DNA from: Corynebacterium coyleae
GTDB taxonomy: Bacteria; Actinomycetota; Actinomycetes; Mycobacteriales; Mycobacteriaceae
Direction of reading: 5' to 3'
Length of the DNA stretch: 64,000 nt
NCBI RefSeq assembly: GCF_030408635.1
Contig: NZ_CP047198.1
Location: forward strand, 62,001 to 126,000
Made by a program: the position numbers and the translations under genes
In this document: piece after piece, positions 9,048 through 17,479 of the stretch
Layout of the letters: each line of letters begins with the position of its first letter
How positions within the stretch are numbered: position 1 is the stretch's first letter
Notes under the pieces: generated by a model
What the model saw: only the letters and a program-made list of their open reading frames with translations
The model's database searches: none
Told to the model about the DNA's origin: nothing

Positions 9048-9163
9048 TTCATATGCAGGGCTCGATATGCGTAACCCCTGGTCACGGCGTTTTGCGGAAA
9101 ATTGGCCGAAATTTCTGAAAACGCGCTGACCTGCACTTACGCATATCGAGCCCTGCATATGAA
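9048..9163. repeat. 116-bp MITE-like inverted-repeat element, copy 2
   Basis: The arms 9048-9074 and 9137-9163 are identical to those of copy 1 at 5590-5705. The total length is the same, and the 62-bp centre is related but diverged, keeping the GGCCGAAATT core and flanking GTTTT/AAAAC. It lies between two convergent gene ends (amn and the DUF559-like gene). Confidence 0.9.
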
Positions 9164-9178
9164 CAAAACCCCGCACAC

Positions 9179-10060
9179 CTAACGGCCAAGTTCGAGGCGC
9201 GCCCGCACCGCTCCGACGAACTCCTCGGGGTGCTCCTCCAGGTAGCGCGGCGCGTACCGGAGCAGGGGATGGCCGGCGTTGCCGAGGCGGTCGGCGCGCG
9301 TTTTCTCGTCGAGAAGTGCCTTGTGCGCAGGGCCGAAGGTGGTGTCGTCGTACTTCACGCGCCCATCGATCTCAACTCCCAACCACCCGTTAATCAGCAG
9401 GTCAACGCGGTACCTCCACCGGGTGAGTGTGACGTTGGCGCGGACGTCGGTGATGCCGGCTTCGATGAGCAGGGCGCGCGCGTAGGCCTCGGGTGCGGAT
9501 TCGGACAGGGTCGACGCGTGCCTCGCCGCCATGCGGGCGGCGGGTTTGCCTGGGAAGCGCGGCTCAGTTTCGACGAGGTGCTGAAGCTGGGCCGGTGTGA
9601 AGCCACCGCGTTGGACGAGCCAGTCTGCGGCGACGAGTGCGTGGGTGAAGCCGTCGAGGCGGGCAATGTCTAGAAAGGTTTGCAATGGTGACGTAGTGGA
9701 CATGGCTTCCCCGCGGCGGATCCGGGAGGCGGGGAGTGTGCGTTGCACGTAGCGTACGCCGGCGGGCCATGTTGAGCGCCGTGGCACCGACGGCAACACC
9801 AGCGCGACCTGGTCTAGCGGCGTGTTCACGACCCACATGTCGTTGAGGTACGCGGAGGCGCGACCGGTGATCACGGCGGCGTGGACGGCAAGGCCCGCGC
9901 AGTAGGCCCGGGCCCAGTGCTGCTGGTGGACCTTCAAGGCGTCGAACGAGCGGCGCGCCAGCGCGTGTGACGTGGATAGGCGAAGTAGGTCGCTGCTGAG
10001 ATATGTCTGCCCCCGGACGTCGACAAGGTTGGTTCTGATTTCGGTTTTCCATTCCCCCAT
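9179..10060 (-). CDS. DUF559-like (very-short-patch-repair-type fold) protein
   Basis: The 293-aa protein has an N-terminal region resembling AbiEi/type-IV-toxin-antitoxin-like winged helix proteins and a C-terminal DUF559-like nuclease fold (YRVDLLINGWLGVEIDG, then DEKTRADRLGNAG). The D, E and K residues are in roughly the right order for a PD-(D/E)xK site. A second protein of similar layout is at 50936-51913. The ATG at 10060 is supported by TAGGAT at 10068-10073 with a 7-nt gap; the extension to 10207 crosses the divergent sirtuin promoter. Such proteins are common singletons in actinobacteria and their function is unproven. Confidence 0.65.
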   Translation of the reverse strand: MGEWKTEIRTNLVDVRGQTYLSSDLLRLSTSHALARRSFDALKVHQQHWARAYCAGLAVHAAVITGRASAYLNDMWVVNTPLDQVALVLPSVPRRSTWPAGVRYVQRTLPASRIRRGEAMSTTSPLQTFLDIARLDGFTHALVAADWLVQRGGFTPAQLQHLVETEPRFPGKPAARMAARHASTLSESAPEAYARALLIEAGITDVRANVTLTRWRYRVDLLINGWLGVEIDGRVKYDDTTFGPAHKALLDEKTRADRLGNAGHPLLRYAPRYLEEHPEEFVGAVRARLELGR

Positions 10061-10096
10061 GCGGGAAATCCTAGGTGGTTTGTACACTGCCTGGCG

Positions 10097-11029
10097 ATGG
10101 AAACTTTCTTCGACGACCCCGCGATTGCGATGGCGCATCGGTCCGCTGTGCGTTCGATTGAGCGGGTGGTCAAGGAAACGGCAACGCCGACCCCGAACGC
10201 GCAGCAACGCGTCATAGAACAGTTAAGGAACCCAAAAACGCTGGTCATCACGGGCGCGGGCGTGTCGACGGATTCGGGCATTCCCGACTATCGCTCCGAA
10301 ACCGGCCGTTTGACCAAGGGCCGTCCGATGACGTTTCAGGAGTTCGCGCATTCGCCGCGTCAGGTGCGTCGGTATTGGGCGCGTGCGTTCGTCGGTATGC
10401 AGTTCATGCGGGCGGCGCGGCCAAACCGGACGCATTTTGCGCTTGCGGAGCTCGAGCAGGCCGGCCTGATTCGTGGCATTGTCACGCAAAACGTCGATGG
10501 ACTGCACACACAGGCGGGCTCGCGAAACGTGATTGCGTTGCATGGCGATATGGAGCATGTGGTGTGCCTGGACTGCAATGTGTTGCATGAGCGATCGCTT
10601 ATCGACGACCTCCTCACCGCCGCCAACCCCAACTACTTCAATTCTGTCGAGGTGGTCGGGACGATGATCAACCCGGACGGCGACGTGGAACTGCGCCAAG
10701 AGGACGTGGAGCGCTTCCGCATGATCACGTGCCCGAACTGTGGTTCGGAGCGCCTGAAGCCTAGCGTGGTGTATTTCGGCGAGAACGTGCCTAAGGCCAC
10801 GAGAACACTGGCGGATCAGTGGCTGGCGGAGTCGACGGGTGTGGTTGCGATTGGCACGTCGCTTGCGGTGATGAGCGGCTACAAGTTCATCCTGGATGCG
10901 AAGAAGCAGGGCAAACCTACCGCCGTGATCAATGGCGGGCCGGGGCGTGCGGATACGAAGGTGGACACGCTGTGGCGCACTGACGTCGCTGACGCCATGG
11001 ATGCGATCCTGGACGGGCTCGACTTGTGA
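10097..11029 (+). CDS. Sir2 family NAD-dependent protein deacetylase
   Basis: The 310-aa sirtuin has the NAD-binding motif ITGAGVSTDSGIPDYR (51-66), TQNVDGLH, the catalytic histidine in ALHGD (H149), and a zinc ribbon formed by C157/C160 and C212/C215, followed by VYFGE. It should remove acyl groups from lysines using NAD. The ATG at 10097 follows TACACT by 8 nt. The gene overlaps the downstream GT87 gene by 4 bp (GTGA), so the two are probably translationally coupled. Confidence 0.92.
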   Translation: METFFDDPAIAMAHRSAVRSIERVVKETATPTPNAQQRVIEQLRNPKTLVITGAGVSTDSGIPDYRSETGRLTKGRPMTFQEFAHSPRQVRRYWARAFVGMQFMRAARPNRTHFALAELEQAGLIRGIVTQNVDGLHTQAGSRNVIALHGDMEHVVCLDCNVLHERSLIDDLLTAANPNYFNSVEVVGTMINPDGDVELRQEDVERFRMITCPNCGSERLKPSVVYFGENVPKATRTLADQWLAESTGVVAIGTSLAVMSGYKFILDAKKQGKPTAVINGGPGRADTKVDTLWRTDVADAMDAILDGLDL

Positions 11030-12165
11030 TTCTCCTGCTCATTGTTGTTGCAGTAGCGGTCTATCGTTACGTCACTACGCCGTTGGAGACTGCGTTTTCC
11101 ACCGCCTACCCAAGTGACCTCCACGTCTACGTGCTGGGCGGGCAGCAGGTGAAGGACCACCTGCCGCTCTATGCGCACGACCTGTTGCCGGGCTTGCCGT
11201 TTACGTATCCGCCGTTTGCGGGCGTGGTGTTTTCGTGGCTGCCAACCGAGGAGTGGTTCGGCGTCGCCTGGAAGTTGGTCAGTGTGGTGGTGTTGGCCGG
11301 GGTGGTGTGGGGGTCGTCGATAAGCAAGAAGCACGTGGTGCCGCTGGTGGCCTTTTTCGTGCTGTGCACGGAGCCGGTGCAGGGCACGCTGTACTTCGGG
11401 CAGGTGAACCTGCTGCTCATGGGGCTGGTGTGCCTGGATTTCCTGCCGAAGAACAGGCTGCCGGGCATCGGGACGGGCCTGGCTGCGGGGATCAAGCTCA
11501 CGCCCGCGTTTTTCATCGTGTTGTTGATCTATCAGCGCAGGTGGGGCTCGGCATTCGTTGCCGCGTTCACGTTCGTGTGCACTGCGGCGAGCGGGATGAA
11601 TGTGGTGGACGCGCCGAACTTTTGGACGCGCGCGATCTTCAGCACGCAACGGATTGGGGTGGACGAGAATCCGGGGGCGCAGTCCATACGCCAAGTGCTG
11701 GCCCGCGCCGGGATGGATTCGACGCTGCTGTGGCTCACGCTGTGTGCCGCCGTGACCATCCTTGCGCTTCTTGCTTGTCGACGAGCCCCCGCACCCCTCG
11801 CCGTCTCCTTCATCGGCCTGACCGCGTGCCTGGTTAGTCCGTTTTCCTGGTACCACCACTGGGTATGGATCGTGCCGCTTGGCGTGTTCGTCTTCGAACG
11901 CTACGGCTCGGTGGCGCTCATGGTGCTGATGGCCCCGTACGCTTCGGTGGTGCTCTGGCCTGGCGCCCCGCAGTTCCTTTACATTGCCGTGCCAGTGCTC
12001 TTTATGGCGTGGTACGCGCTACCCTCGGGTTATGCGCATCCGTTTATACGCCGCAGCGACCGCGGCAGCCACAGCACTCGTCCTCGCCCCAGCAGCCTCC
12101 GCCGACCCGGCCCCCGTTACCGGCGTGGAACTCAACCAGCCCGCCGACCAGGTCATCGCGCTTGA
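11026..12165 (+). CDS. GT87/DUF2029 polyprenyl-phosphate-mannose-dependent glycosyltransferase
   Basis: The 379-aa multi-spanning membrane protein has the GT87 signature of an acidic first loop (PSDLHVYVLGG) followed by LPFTYPPFAG, as in mycobacterial PimE-type alpha-mannosyltransferases that use polyprenyl-phosphate mannose outside the membrane. About nine hydrophobic segments are visible. The start overlaps the sirtuin stop. The last 45 residues are Arg/Pro/Ser-rich, non-membrane, and overlap the next gene by 134 bp in another frame. The natural C-terminus may therefore end near WYALPSG and the extension may reflect a lost stop codon. Acceptor unknown. Confidence 0.75.
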   Translation: MILLLIVVAVAVYRYVTTPLETAFSTAYPSDLHVYVLGGQQVKDHLPLYAHDLLPGLPFTYPPFAGVVFSWLPTEEWFGVAWKLVSVVVLAGVVWGSSISKKHVVPLVAFFVLCTEPVQGTLYFGQVNLLLMGLVCLDFLPKNRLPGIGTGLAAGIKLTPAFFIVLLIYQRRWGSAFVAAFTFVCTAASGMNVVDAPNFWTRAIFSTQRIGVDENPGAQSIRQVLARAGMDSTLLWLTLCAAVTILALLACRRAPAPLAVSFIGLTACLVSPFSWYHHWVWIVPLGVFVFERYGSVALMVLMAPYASVVLWPGAPQFLYIAVPVLFMAWYALPSGYAHPFIRRSDRGSHSTRPRPSSLRRPGPRYRRGTQPARRPGHRA

Positions 12166-12943
12166 GACGAAGTTCAACCTGACCAACGATGCGGAAACCG
12201 GCATCAGTGAACTGCGCAAGCTCCGCGGCGACATGTGGGACCAGAACGTGCCATACGACGGAAAAACGCTCCGCACGGTTGCTGCAGAACAGGGCCTGGA
12301 TACCCGCGAGAAGTACGTCAACGCGGTGCAACTGGACACCGGCTACAACCTGATCGCACTGCAGCGTGCGGTGGAGGCGGCGAAGAAGTTCGCGCACGTC
12401 CGCCCGTTCAACGCAACGTGTACGGACAACTGCGGCCCGGAGGACACCGCCACCATCGGCGGCAAAGGAGGCTGGGGCGCGAACTTGCACAGCACGGCTA
12501 ACATGAGCCGCGCCATGCAGGGGTGGGGCTATGGCGAGCTGGCGGACCTGAAGCGTCTGAACGGCAAGTGGTCCGACGACAAGAACAGCATGACCGGCCA
12601 CCTGCACACGTTCCTGAACCCCACCGTGACTCGTGTCGGTTTCGCCGGTGCGGTCACCGCTGAGGGCGAGGCATCGGCTGCGGTGGTGGGATACAAGCCG
12701 ACCGACGTGGAATCCATGCCGCAGGGTTCCCAGAAGGTGGTTCTGCACCGTCCGGCGGATGGCAACGAAACCCCGAACACCACGCCGAAGAAGTTGGTCT
12801 TCGCGGGTGTCGGCGATAAGTCGCCGGACGACGTGCGCCGGACCGTGGGCATTGTGTTGACGGTGCTGTCGATCCTGGCCGCGATTGTGAAGTTCATCGA
12901 GCCGTACCTGCGCCCGATCGCCGATAAGTTTATGGGGCGATAG
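12032..12943 (+). CDS. secreted CAP/SCP-like domain protein with C-terminal membrane segment
   Basis: The 303-aa protein starts with a signal peptide (AATAAATALVLAPAASA). The central region resembles a divergent CAP (SCP/PR-1) domain: YVNAVQLDTGYNLIALQRA, a GWGANLHS stretch, and MTGHLHTFLNPTVTRVGFA, which parallels the family GHYTQIVW-type motif. Near the C-terminus a hydrophobic segment (VGIVLTVLSILAAIVKFI) could anchor it. TACCCT at 12020-12025 with a 6-nt gap marks the ATG at 12032 as a leaderless start inside the end of the GT87 gene. It overlaps the opposing lipoprotein gene by 14 bp. The CAP assignment is by pattern and moderate. Confidence 0.65.
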   Translation: MRIRLYAAATAAATALVLAPAASADPAPVTGVELNQPADQVIALETKFNLTNDAETGISELRKLRGDMWDQNVPYDGKTLRTVAAEQGLDTREKYVNAVQLDTGYNLIALQRAVEAAKKFAHVRPFNATCTDNCGPEDTATIGGKGGWGANLHSTANMSRAMQGWGYGELADLKRLNGKWSDDKNSMTGHLHTFLNPTVTRVGFAGAVTAEGEASAAVVGYKPTDVESMPQGSQKVVLHRPADGNETPNTTPKKLVFAGVGDKSPDDVRRTVGIVLTVLSILAAIVKFIEPYLRPIADKFMGR

Positions 12944-13682
12944 CCTCGGCGACTTGGTCGAGGGCATCCATGGTGTCCTCGTAGCTGCCGTCGGCGCTGC
13001 GCGCGCCGATGGCTACCCCAACGTGTTTGATCCAGCCGAGTTGGCGGGTGTGCCAGGAGCCGTCTTCCTCCACGTCTGACCAGCCGCCTTTGAACGGAAC
13101 CCCCAACTGGCCGAGCCCGTAGGCCTGGTCTTCGGTGATGTTGCGCATGTCCGCCAGGACGGGTTGGGATTGGTCGCGGGTGCTTAAGTAGTGGGCATAT
13201 TTCGCCTGGTCGGCGAACGTCCAGCTGGTGGTGCCAAACGCGCCGCGCACGTTGACGTGCGGCCCGGCTTTTTCGATTTCCTCGCCGACGAGTTTGGCGG
13301 CTTCGAGGTCGTCGCCCATGCAGTCCCACAGGGCGCGGGCGGAGTCGTTGTCGGACCATTCGATGGAGGCCTGGGTGAAGTCCGCGATGGTGGCGTGGTC
13401 GTATTCGCAGTGCCGTTCGGCGGCGCGTGCGATGGGGATTTTGATGGTGGACCAGGCCGGCAGGGTGTCCAGGGAGCCGGCTTGGGTGAGGGTGGTGCCG
13501 TCGTAAAGAGCGACGCCCACCTCGGTGTTTGTCGCCTCCTCAATCTTTGCGACGACCCCCTCAAGGCCCTCATACTGCTCCTGCGTCTGCGTCGGTACTG
13601 CCTCGGTCTGAAACGGCTCAACCGGAACTTCTGTGGAACAGCCGGCCAGCAGTAGCACGGCAACCCAGGCGACCTTGCGCAT
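12930..13682 (-). CDS. lipoprotein with class A beta-lactamase-like fold
   Basis: The 250-aa protein has a lipobox (LLAGC, Cys15) and the serine beta-lactamase/penicillin-binding triad in order: S-T-I-K at 78-81, S-D-N at 110-112 and K-G-G in VPFKGGW. It is shorter than catalytic class A enzymes, so a role in cell-wall peptide processing or drug interaction is possible but unproven. The ATG overlaps the TAA of the ROK regulator (TAATG), indicating coupled translation. Another triad-bearing secreted protein is at 34379-35113. Confidence 0.75.
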   Translation of the reverse strand: MRKVAWVAVLLLAGCSTEVPVEPFQTEAVPTQTQEQYEGLEGVVAKIEEATNTEVGVALYDGTTLTQAGSLDTLPAWSTIKIPIARAAERHCEYDHATIADFTQASIEWSDNDSARALWDCMGDDLEAAKLVGEEIEKAGPHVNVRGAFGTTSWTFADQAKYAHYLSTRDQSQPVLADMRNITEDQAYGLGQLGVPFKGGWSDVEEDGSWHTRQLGWIKHVGVAIGARSADGSYEDTMDALDQVAEAIAP

Positions 13683-14746
13683 TACGCCCCCGCAACCGCC
13701 AGGGGCTCGCGAAGCACGTAATCCAACGCCACGGCGCGGGCGATGTCGCGCACCACATCCTTGTGGCTAGGGATCAGGCGCAGATCGATAGGGCCGGAGG
13801 TATGTTCGCGGACGGTGCGGGCGAAGGGGGCGGAGGCGAGGGGGTCGTCGATAAACGCACTGCCAGCAACAACCACGGTGTTGGGGCAGTGGTCGGAGCA
13901 CAGCCCAGCCACGAGCGTGCCAAGGCCGCGGGCGCGGTTGTCGAGCGCGGAACGGGTTGCCTCCCCGGCGTCCTCCACCGCCTGGCGCAGGGTGCGGATC
14001 GTGGGCACATCGATGGCGTCCAGCAGGCCCTGGGTGGTCAGCTCGCCCTGCTCGACCTCGATGGGGTTGACCCCTTCGGGGCTGGAGATGGCGCAGGCGA
14101 GGGAGTCGTCGGCAAACAGCGCCATGACCGACGGGGTGTCCAGGTCTGCGGTGGATTGCATCTCAGAGCCGACAATCGCGCTGGAAATCGAGGTGACCTG
14201 CACCGGCACGGAGAACTGCTCGCGCATCTGATCGCCGATGTTTACCCCGTCCCAGCCGAGGTTGGGGGCGTAGACGTCGCCGCTGCCGCGCACCGTGCCG
14301 GATGTGGTCACGCCCACGGTGGCGAGCGGGCGGCCGACGCTGGTGGTCAGTTTGTTCAGGCCGGCCATGATGTGCTGGATGAAGTCGTCCTCGCTCATAC
14401 GCGAGACCGGCAGGTCCACGTCCACGCTGCGCAGGGTGCGGCCCTTGAGGTCGAACAGGGCGATGTAGGTGGAGTCGGTGCCCACGGACACACCCGCGTG
14501 CGTTTCGGTGGTTTCAGCGAGTTCGAGCGGGATGGTGGGCCGTCCGCGGCCTTGGGATTGGGTGAGGTCGTTGCGTTCGGTGACGTATCCGGCGTCGACA
14601 AGCGCCGCGATTGCGCGGGTGACAGTGGGCTGGGACAGGCCGGTCGCGCGGACGAGCTCGCTGCGGGAGGTGAGTTCCTGCAGGCGAATGAGGTGCAGGC
14701 ATTTCGCCGCGGGGGTACGTGGACGAGAAAACGAAGCCCAAGTCAT
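13682..14746 (-). CDS. ROK family transcriptional regulator
   Basis: The 354-aa protein combines an N-terminal winged HTH (SRSELVRATGLSQPTVTRAI) with a ROK sugar-kinase-like domain (GVSVGTDSTYIALFD, VGVTTSGTV). The ROK zinc-binding C-x-C cluster is not evident, as in many degenerate regulators; one CSDHC-like segment is seen. It probably senses a sugar or sugar phosphate. The start at 14746 is preceded by an AT-rich TATATT/TAAATA stretch on the minus strand. Divergent from the DUF885 gene by 67 bp and coupled to the downstream lipoprotein gene. Confidence 0.8.
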   Translation of the reverse strand: MTWASFSRPRTPAAKCLHLIRLQELTSRSELVRATGLSQPTVTRAIAALVDAGYVTERNDLTQSQGRGRPTIPLELAETTETHAGVSVGTDSTYIALFDLKGRTLRSVDVDLPVSRMSEDDFIQHIMAGLNKLTTSVGRPLATVGVTTSGTVRGSGDVYAPNLGWDGVNIGDQMREQFSVPVQVTSISSAIVGSEMQSTADLDTPSVMALFADDSLACAISSPEGVNPIEVEQGELTTQGLLDAIDVPTIRTLRQAVEDAGEATRSALDNRARGLGTLVAGLCSDHCPNTVVVAGSAFIDDPLASAPFARTVREHTSGPIDLRLIPSHKDVVRDIARAVALDYVLREPLAVAGA

Positions 14747-14813
14747 GATGAATATATTTACTGGATGGTGCGACGAATTGTCCATTTGGCCAGCTCCTAT
14801 ACAATCGCCCAGC

Positions 14814-16445
14814 ATGAGCCAACCCATGCGCGAGCCGTCGCTTCTCGACGCCACCTGCGAGGATTTCGTTTACGACCTCGCAGCCATCTCTCCCACGCTG
14901 GCAACCCAAATTGGCATCGATGGCCACGACGGCGAATTGCAGGACTTTTCCCCCGAGTACTGGGACCGGGTCGCAGACCGCATGCGCGACCTCATCGCCG
15001 ACGTTGACGCGTTGAACGACTCCACCGATGACTCCGACGACGAAGACGACTTCGACGACGTAGACAACCTCACAGCCGCCATCCTGCGCGACCGCCTGTG
15101 TATGAAGCTCGAGCTTCACCACCGCGGCGAGCTCCTGCGCCAGCTCAACAACATTGCCTCACCGATTCAGGAGATCCGCGACTCGTTCGCGCTGATGCCG
15201 CGCGTGACGGAGCAGGACTTCGACGCCATCGCCTCTCGCATGTCGCGCATCCCGGCAGCGCTCGCCGGCTACCGCGAATCCCTGGCAGAGGCTGCCTCTG
15301 CCGGCGATGTGGCATCCCACCGCCAGATTGACACCGTGATCAACCAGTGCGAGGCGCTGGGCGAAAGCGACTCCCAACTCGACGAACTGGGCCTCCCGCC
15401 GGAGTCCAAGATCGTCGAAGAGGCGAAGGCCGCGTTCACACAGATGGCCGACTGGCTCTCCACCGAACTCGGACCCAAGTCGCCCCACGACGATGCCGTG
15501 GGCCGCGAGCGCTACGAACTGTTCGCCGAACTTTTCCACGGCCGCAATGTGGACCTCGACGAGGGCTACGCCTGGGCGCAGGAGGAACTGAAGCGCACCG
15601 TCGATAAGCAGAAGCAGATCGCGCGCAAGCTTTACGACGACGACTCCGTCGCCGCCGCATACCGCCACCTGAACCAGGACGAGCGCTACACCATCCACGG
15701 CACCGACAACCTCCTCGCCTGGATGAACAGCGTCAACGAAGACGTGGCCAAGGTGTTCCCGATCCCCGAGGGCATGCCCCCGGTGGAGTGCGCCATCGAC
15801 CGCGCCGGCTCCGGCGGTATCTTCTACACCCCGCCAAGCGACGACATGATCCGTCCCGGCACCATGTGGTGGTCCGTCCCAGAAGGCCAGGAGACGTTCC
15901 ACACCTGGCAGGAGTTGACCACCGTGTTCCACGAGGGCATCCCGGGACACCACCTGCAGCACGCCTACGCCCTGCTCAACCGCGGTGAACTGAACATTTG
16001 GCGACGCTCCGTCTGCTGGAACTCCGCCCACGGCGAAGGTTGGGCGCTCTACGCCGAGCACCTCATGGATGGCTACCGCGAAGACCTCGGCTACCGCATG
16101 GGCCTACTCGACTCCATGCGTCTGCGCCTCGCGCGCGTGATGGTGGACATCGGCGTACACCTGAAGAAGACCACCCCGGAAGGCACCGGCGTGTGGGACG
16201 CCCAGTACGCCAAGGCCTTCCTGCGCGACAACACCGCCATGGCGGAAGCCAACCTGGCCTTCGAGCTGGACCGTTACATGGGCTGGCCGGGCCAAGCCCC
16301 GTCGTATGCCCTGGGTTTCAAGGACTGGATCGACCTGCGCGACCAGGCTCTCAGCCGCGGCATGACTCAGGACGAGTTCCACACGAAGGCGCTGAGCCTG
16401 GGCTCAATGCCGATGGATATCCTGGCCCACGCGATCCTGCACTAG
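14814..16445 (+). CDS. DUF885 family metallopeptidase-like protein
   Basis: The 543-aa protein is full length for DUF885 and carries HEGIPGHHLQ, an HExxxH-type zinc motif, followed by the conserved SAHGEGWALYAE and FLRDNTAMAEANL regions. The family is predicted to be zinc peptidases, probably cytoplasmic since no signal peptide is seen. An acidic insert (DDSDDEDDFDD) lies near residue 65. TACAAT at 14800-14805 is 8 nt upstream of the ATG at 14814; the frame continues upstream to 14469 but that part is antisense to the ROK gene. It overlaps the AbrB gene by 4 bp at the 3' end. Confidence 0.85.
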   Translation: MSQPMREPSLLDATCEDFVYDLAAISPTLATQIGIDGHDGELQDFSPEYWDRVADRMRDLIADVDALNDSTDDSDDEDDFDDVDNLTAAILRDRLCMKLELHHRGELLRQLNNIASPIQEIRDSFALMPRVTEQDFDAIASRMSRIPAALAGYRESLAEAASAGDVASHRQIDTVINQCEALGESDSQLDELGLPPESKIVEEAKAAFTQMADWLSTELGPKSPHDDAVGRERYELFAELFHGRNVDLDEGYAWAQEELKRTVDKQKQIARKLYDDDSVAAAYRHLNQDERYTIHGTDNLLAWMNSVNEDVAKVFPIPEGMPPVECAIDRAGSGGIFYTPPSDDMIRPGTMWWSVPEGQETFHTWQELTTVFHEGIPGHHLQHAYALLNRGELNIWRRSVCWNSAHGEGWALYAEHLMDGYREDLGYRMGLLDSMRLRLARVMVDIGVHLKKTTPEGTGVWDAQYAKAFLRDNTAMAEANLAFELDRYMGWPGQAPSYALGFKDWIDLRDQALSRGMTQDEFHTKALSLGSMPMDILAHAILH

Positions 16446-17461
16446 TCGTCTCGCTCGATTCGTTTCAGGATTCGGGGGACGAACCCGGCGAAGATCAACA
16501 CGCAGATCAGCCGGATGAGCTGCAGTGCCACCACGGCGGGTCCGGCTCCACCCTCGGCGGACAGTGCCAGCGCGGTCTCGAGCGCGCCGGGTGTGGTGGC
16601 GAGGTAGCCCTCGTAGAGGGTCAGACCCAGCCACTTGGCTACGACCCACCCGATGCCCGCACAGAACACCATGAGGCCGACGATGTAGGCCATCGTCGCC
16701 GGCAGCAGTTTGGAAAACGCCTTCAACGCCGGCACGGACAGGCCGCCGCCGCACATCCAGCCAAGCGCTAGGAATGCCGTAATGCTCAGTGGTTCCGGGG
16801 GAACAATGGTGAAGTCCGCGAACGACCCAACCAGTACCGTGACCAGCATCGGTCCGAAAATGGACGGGTTGGGCAGCCGAGAAACCTTGCCGAGTGGAAT
16901 CCCCACCACAATCAGTGCTGGGACCAGCAGCCACATCCACCAGTAGGGTTTGAGGTGCATGACTTCGCCGGCGGCGGGCGCATCCAAAAATGACACCACC
17001 ACCGGCAGTGTTATCGACACCGTCAGCAACCGCAGGTATTGGCTCAGGCTGACGTAGCGCATGTCCGCCCCTAGGTCTCGCGCGAGCGCCGGCATCAGCG
17101 ACGCCCCACCAGGCAGCAGCGACAGCACTCCCGTCTTCCTGGAGACGCCATGGTTCGCCAACACCAAACCACCGAAGAACGCCACTGCAATCACCAACAC
17201 CGCCGCGATGAGGCCAGGGACCAAGAACGGCAGCAAATCACCCGGTGGAATTCCTACCAGCGGCAGCGCCGCCACCACGCCAATCACACCGCGGGCAAGG
17301 GTGAACAGGTGTTCGTTGATCCGCAGGTCACGCTCAGTGACAATCGCGACCGTTCCAGCACCAACGATGCCGGCGAGAATCCATGCGGCCGGCACGTGAA
17401 GGTAGGTGAACACGAGACCGCACAGCACCGACAGCGGGGCAGCGACGATCCAACGGTTCAT
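16442..17461 (-). CDS. AbrB family (PF05145) membrane transporter
   Basis: The 339-aa protein has about ten transmembrane segments in two AbrB-duplication repeats (VPAAWILAGIVGAGTV, then LPGGASLMPALARDLGAD and LPNPSIFGPMLVTVLVG, TTPGALETALALSAE). Members are putative small-molecule or ammonia-monooxygenase-associated transporters with no defined substrate. The ATG at 17461 was chosen because TACTAT (complement of 17469-17474) lies 7 nt upstream. That -10 overlaps the -10 of the divergent TauE/SafE gene. Confidence 0.85.
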   Translation of the reverse strand: MNRWIVAAPLSVLCGLVFTYLHVPAAWILAGIVGAGTVAIVTERDLRINEHLFTLARGVIGVVAALPLVGIPPGDLLPFLVPGLIAAVLVIAVAFFGGLVLANHGVSRKTGVLSLLPGGASLMPALARDLGADMRYVSLSQYLRLLTVSITLPVVVSFLDAPAAGEVMHLKPYWWMWLLVPALIVVGIPLGKVSRLPNPSIFGPMLVTVLVGSFADFTIVPPEPLSITAFLALGWMCGGGLSVPALKAFSKLLPATMAYIVGLMVFCAGIGWVVAKWLGLTLYEGYLATTPGALETALALSAEGGAGPAVVALQLIRLICVLIFAGFVPRILKRIERDD

Positions 17462-17467
17462 GTGGTG

Positions 17468-17474
17468 CATAGTA
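17468..17474. promoter_or_regulatory. overlapping divergent -10 boxes of a bidirectional leaderless promoter
   Basis: On the plus strand CATAGT (17468-17473) ends 6 nt before the ATG at 17480. On the minus strand TACTAT (complement of 17469-17474) ends 7 nt before the ATG at 17461. Both transcription starts would therefore use one shared melting region and fall on the start codons only 19 bp apart. Confidence 0.55.
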
Positions 17475-17479
17475 GTCGT

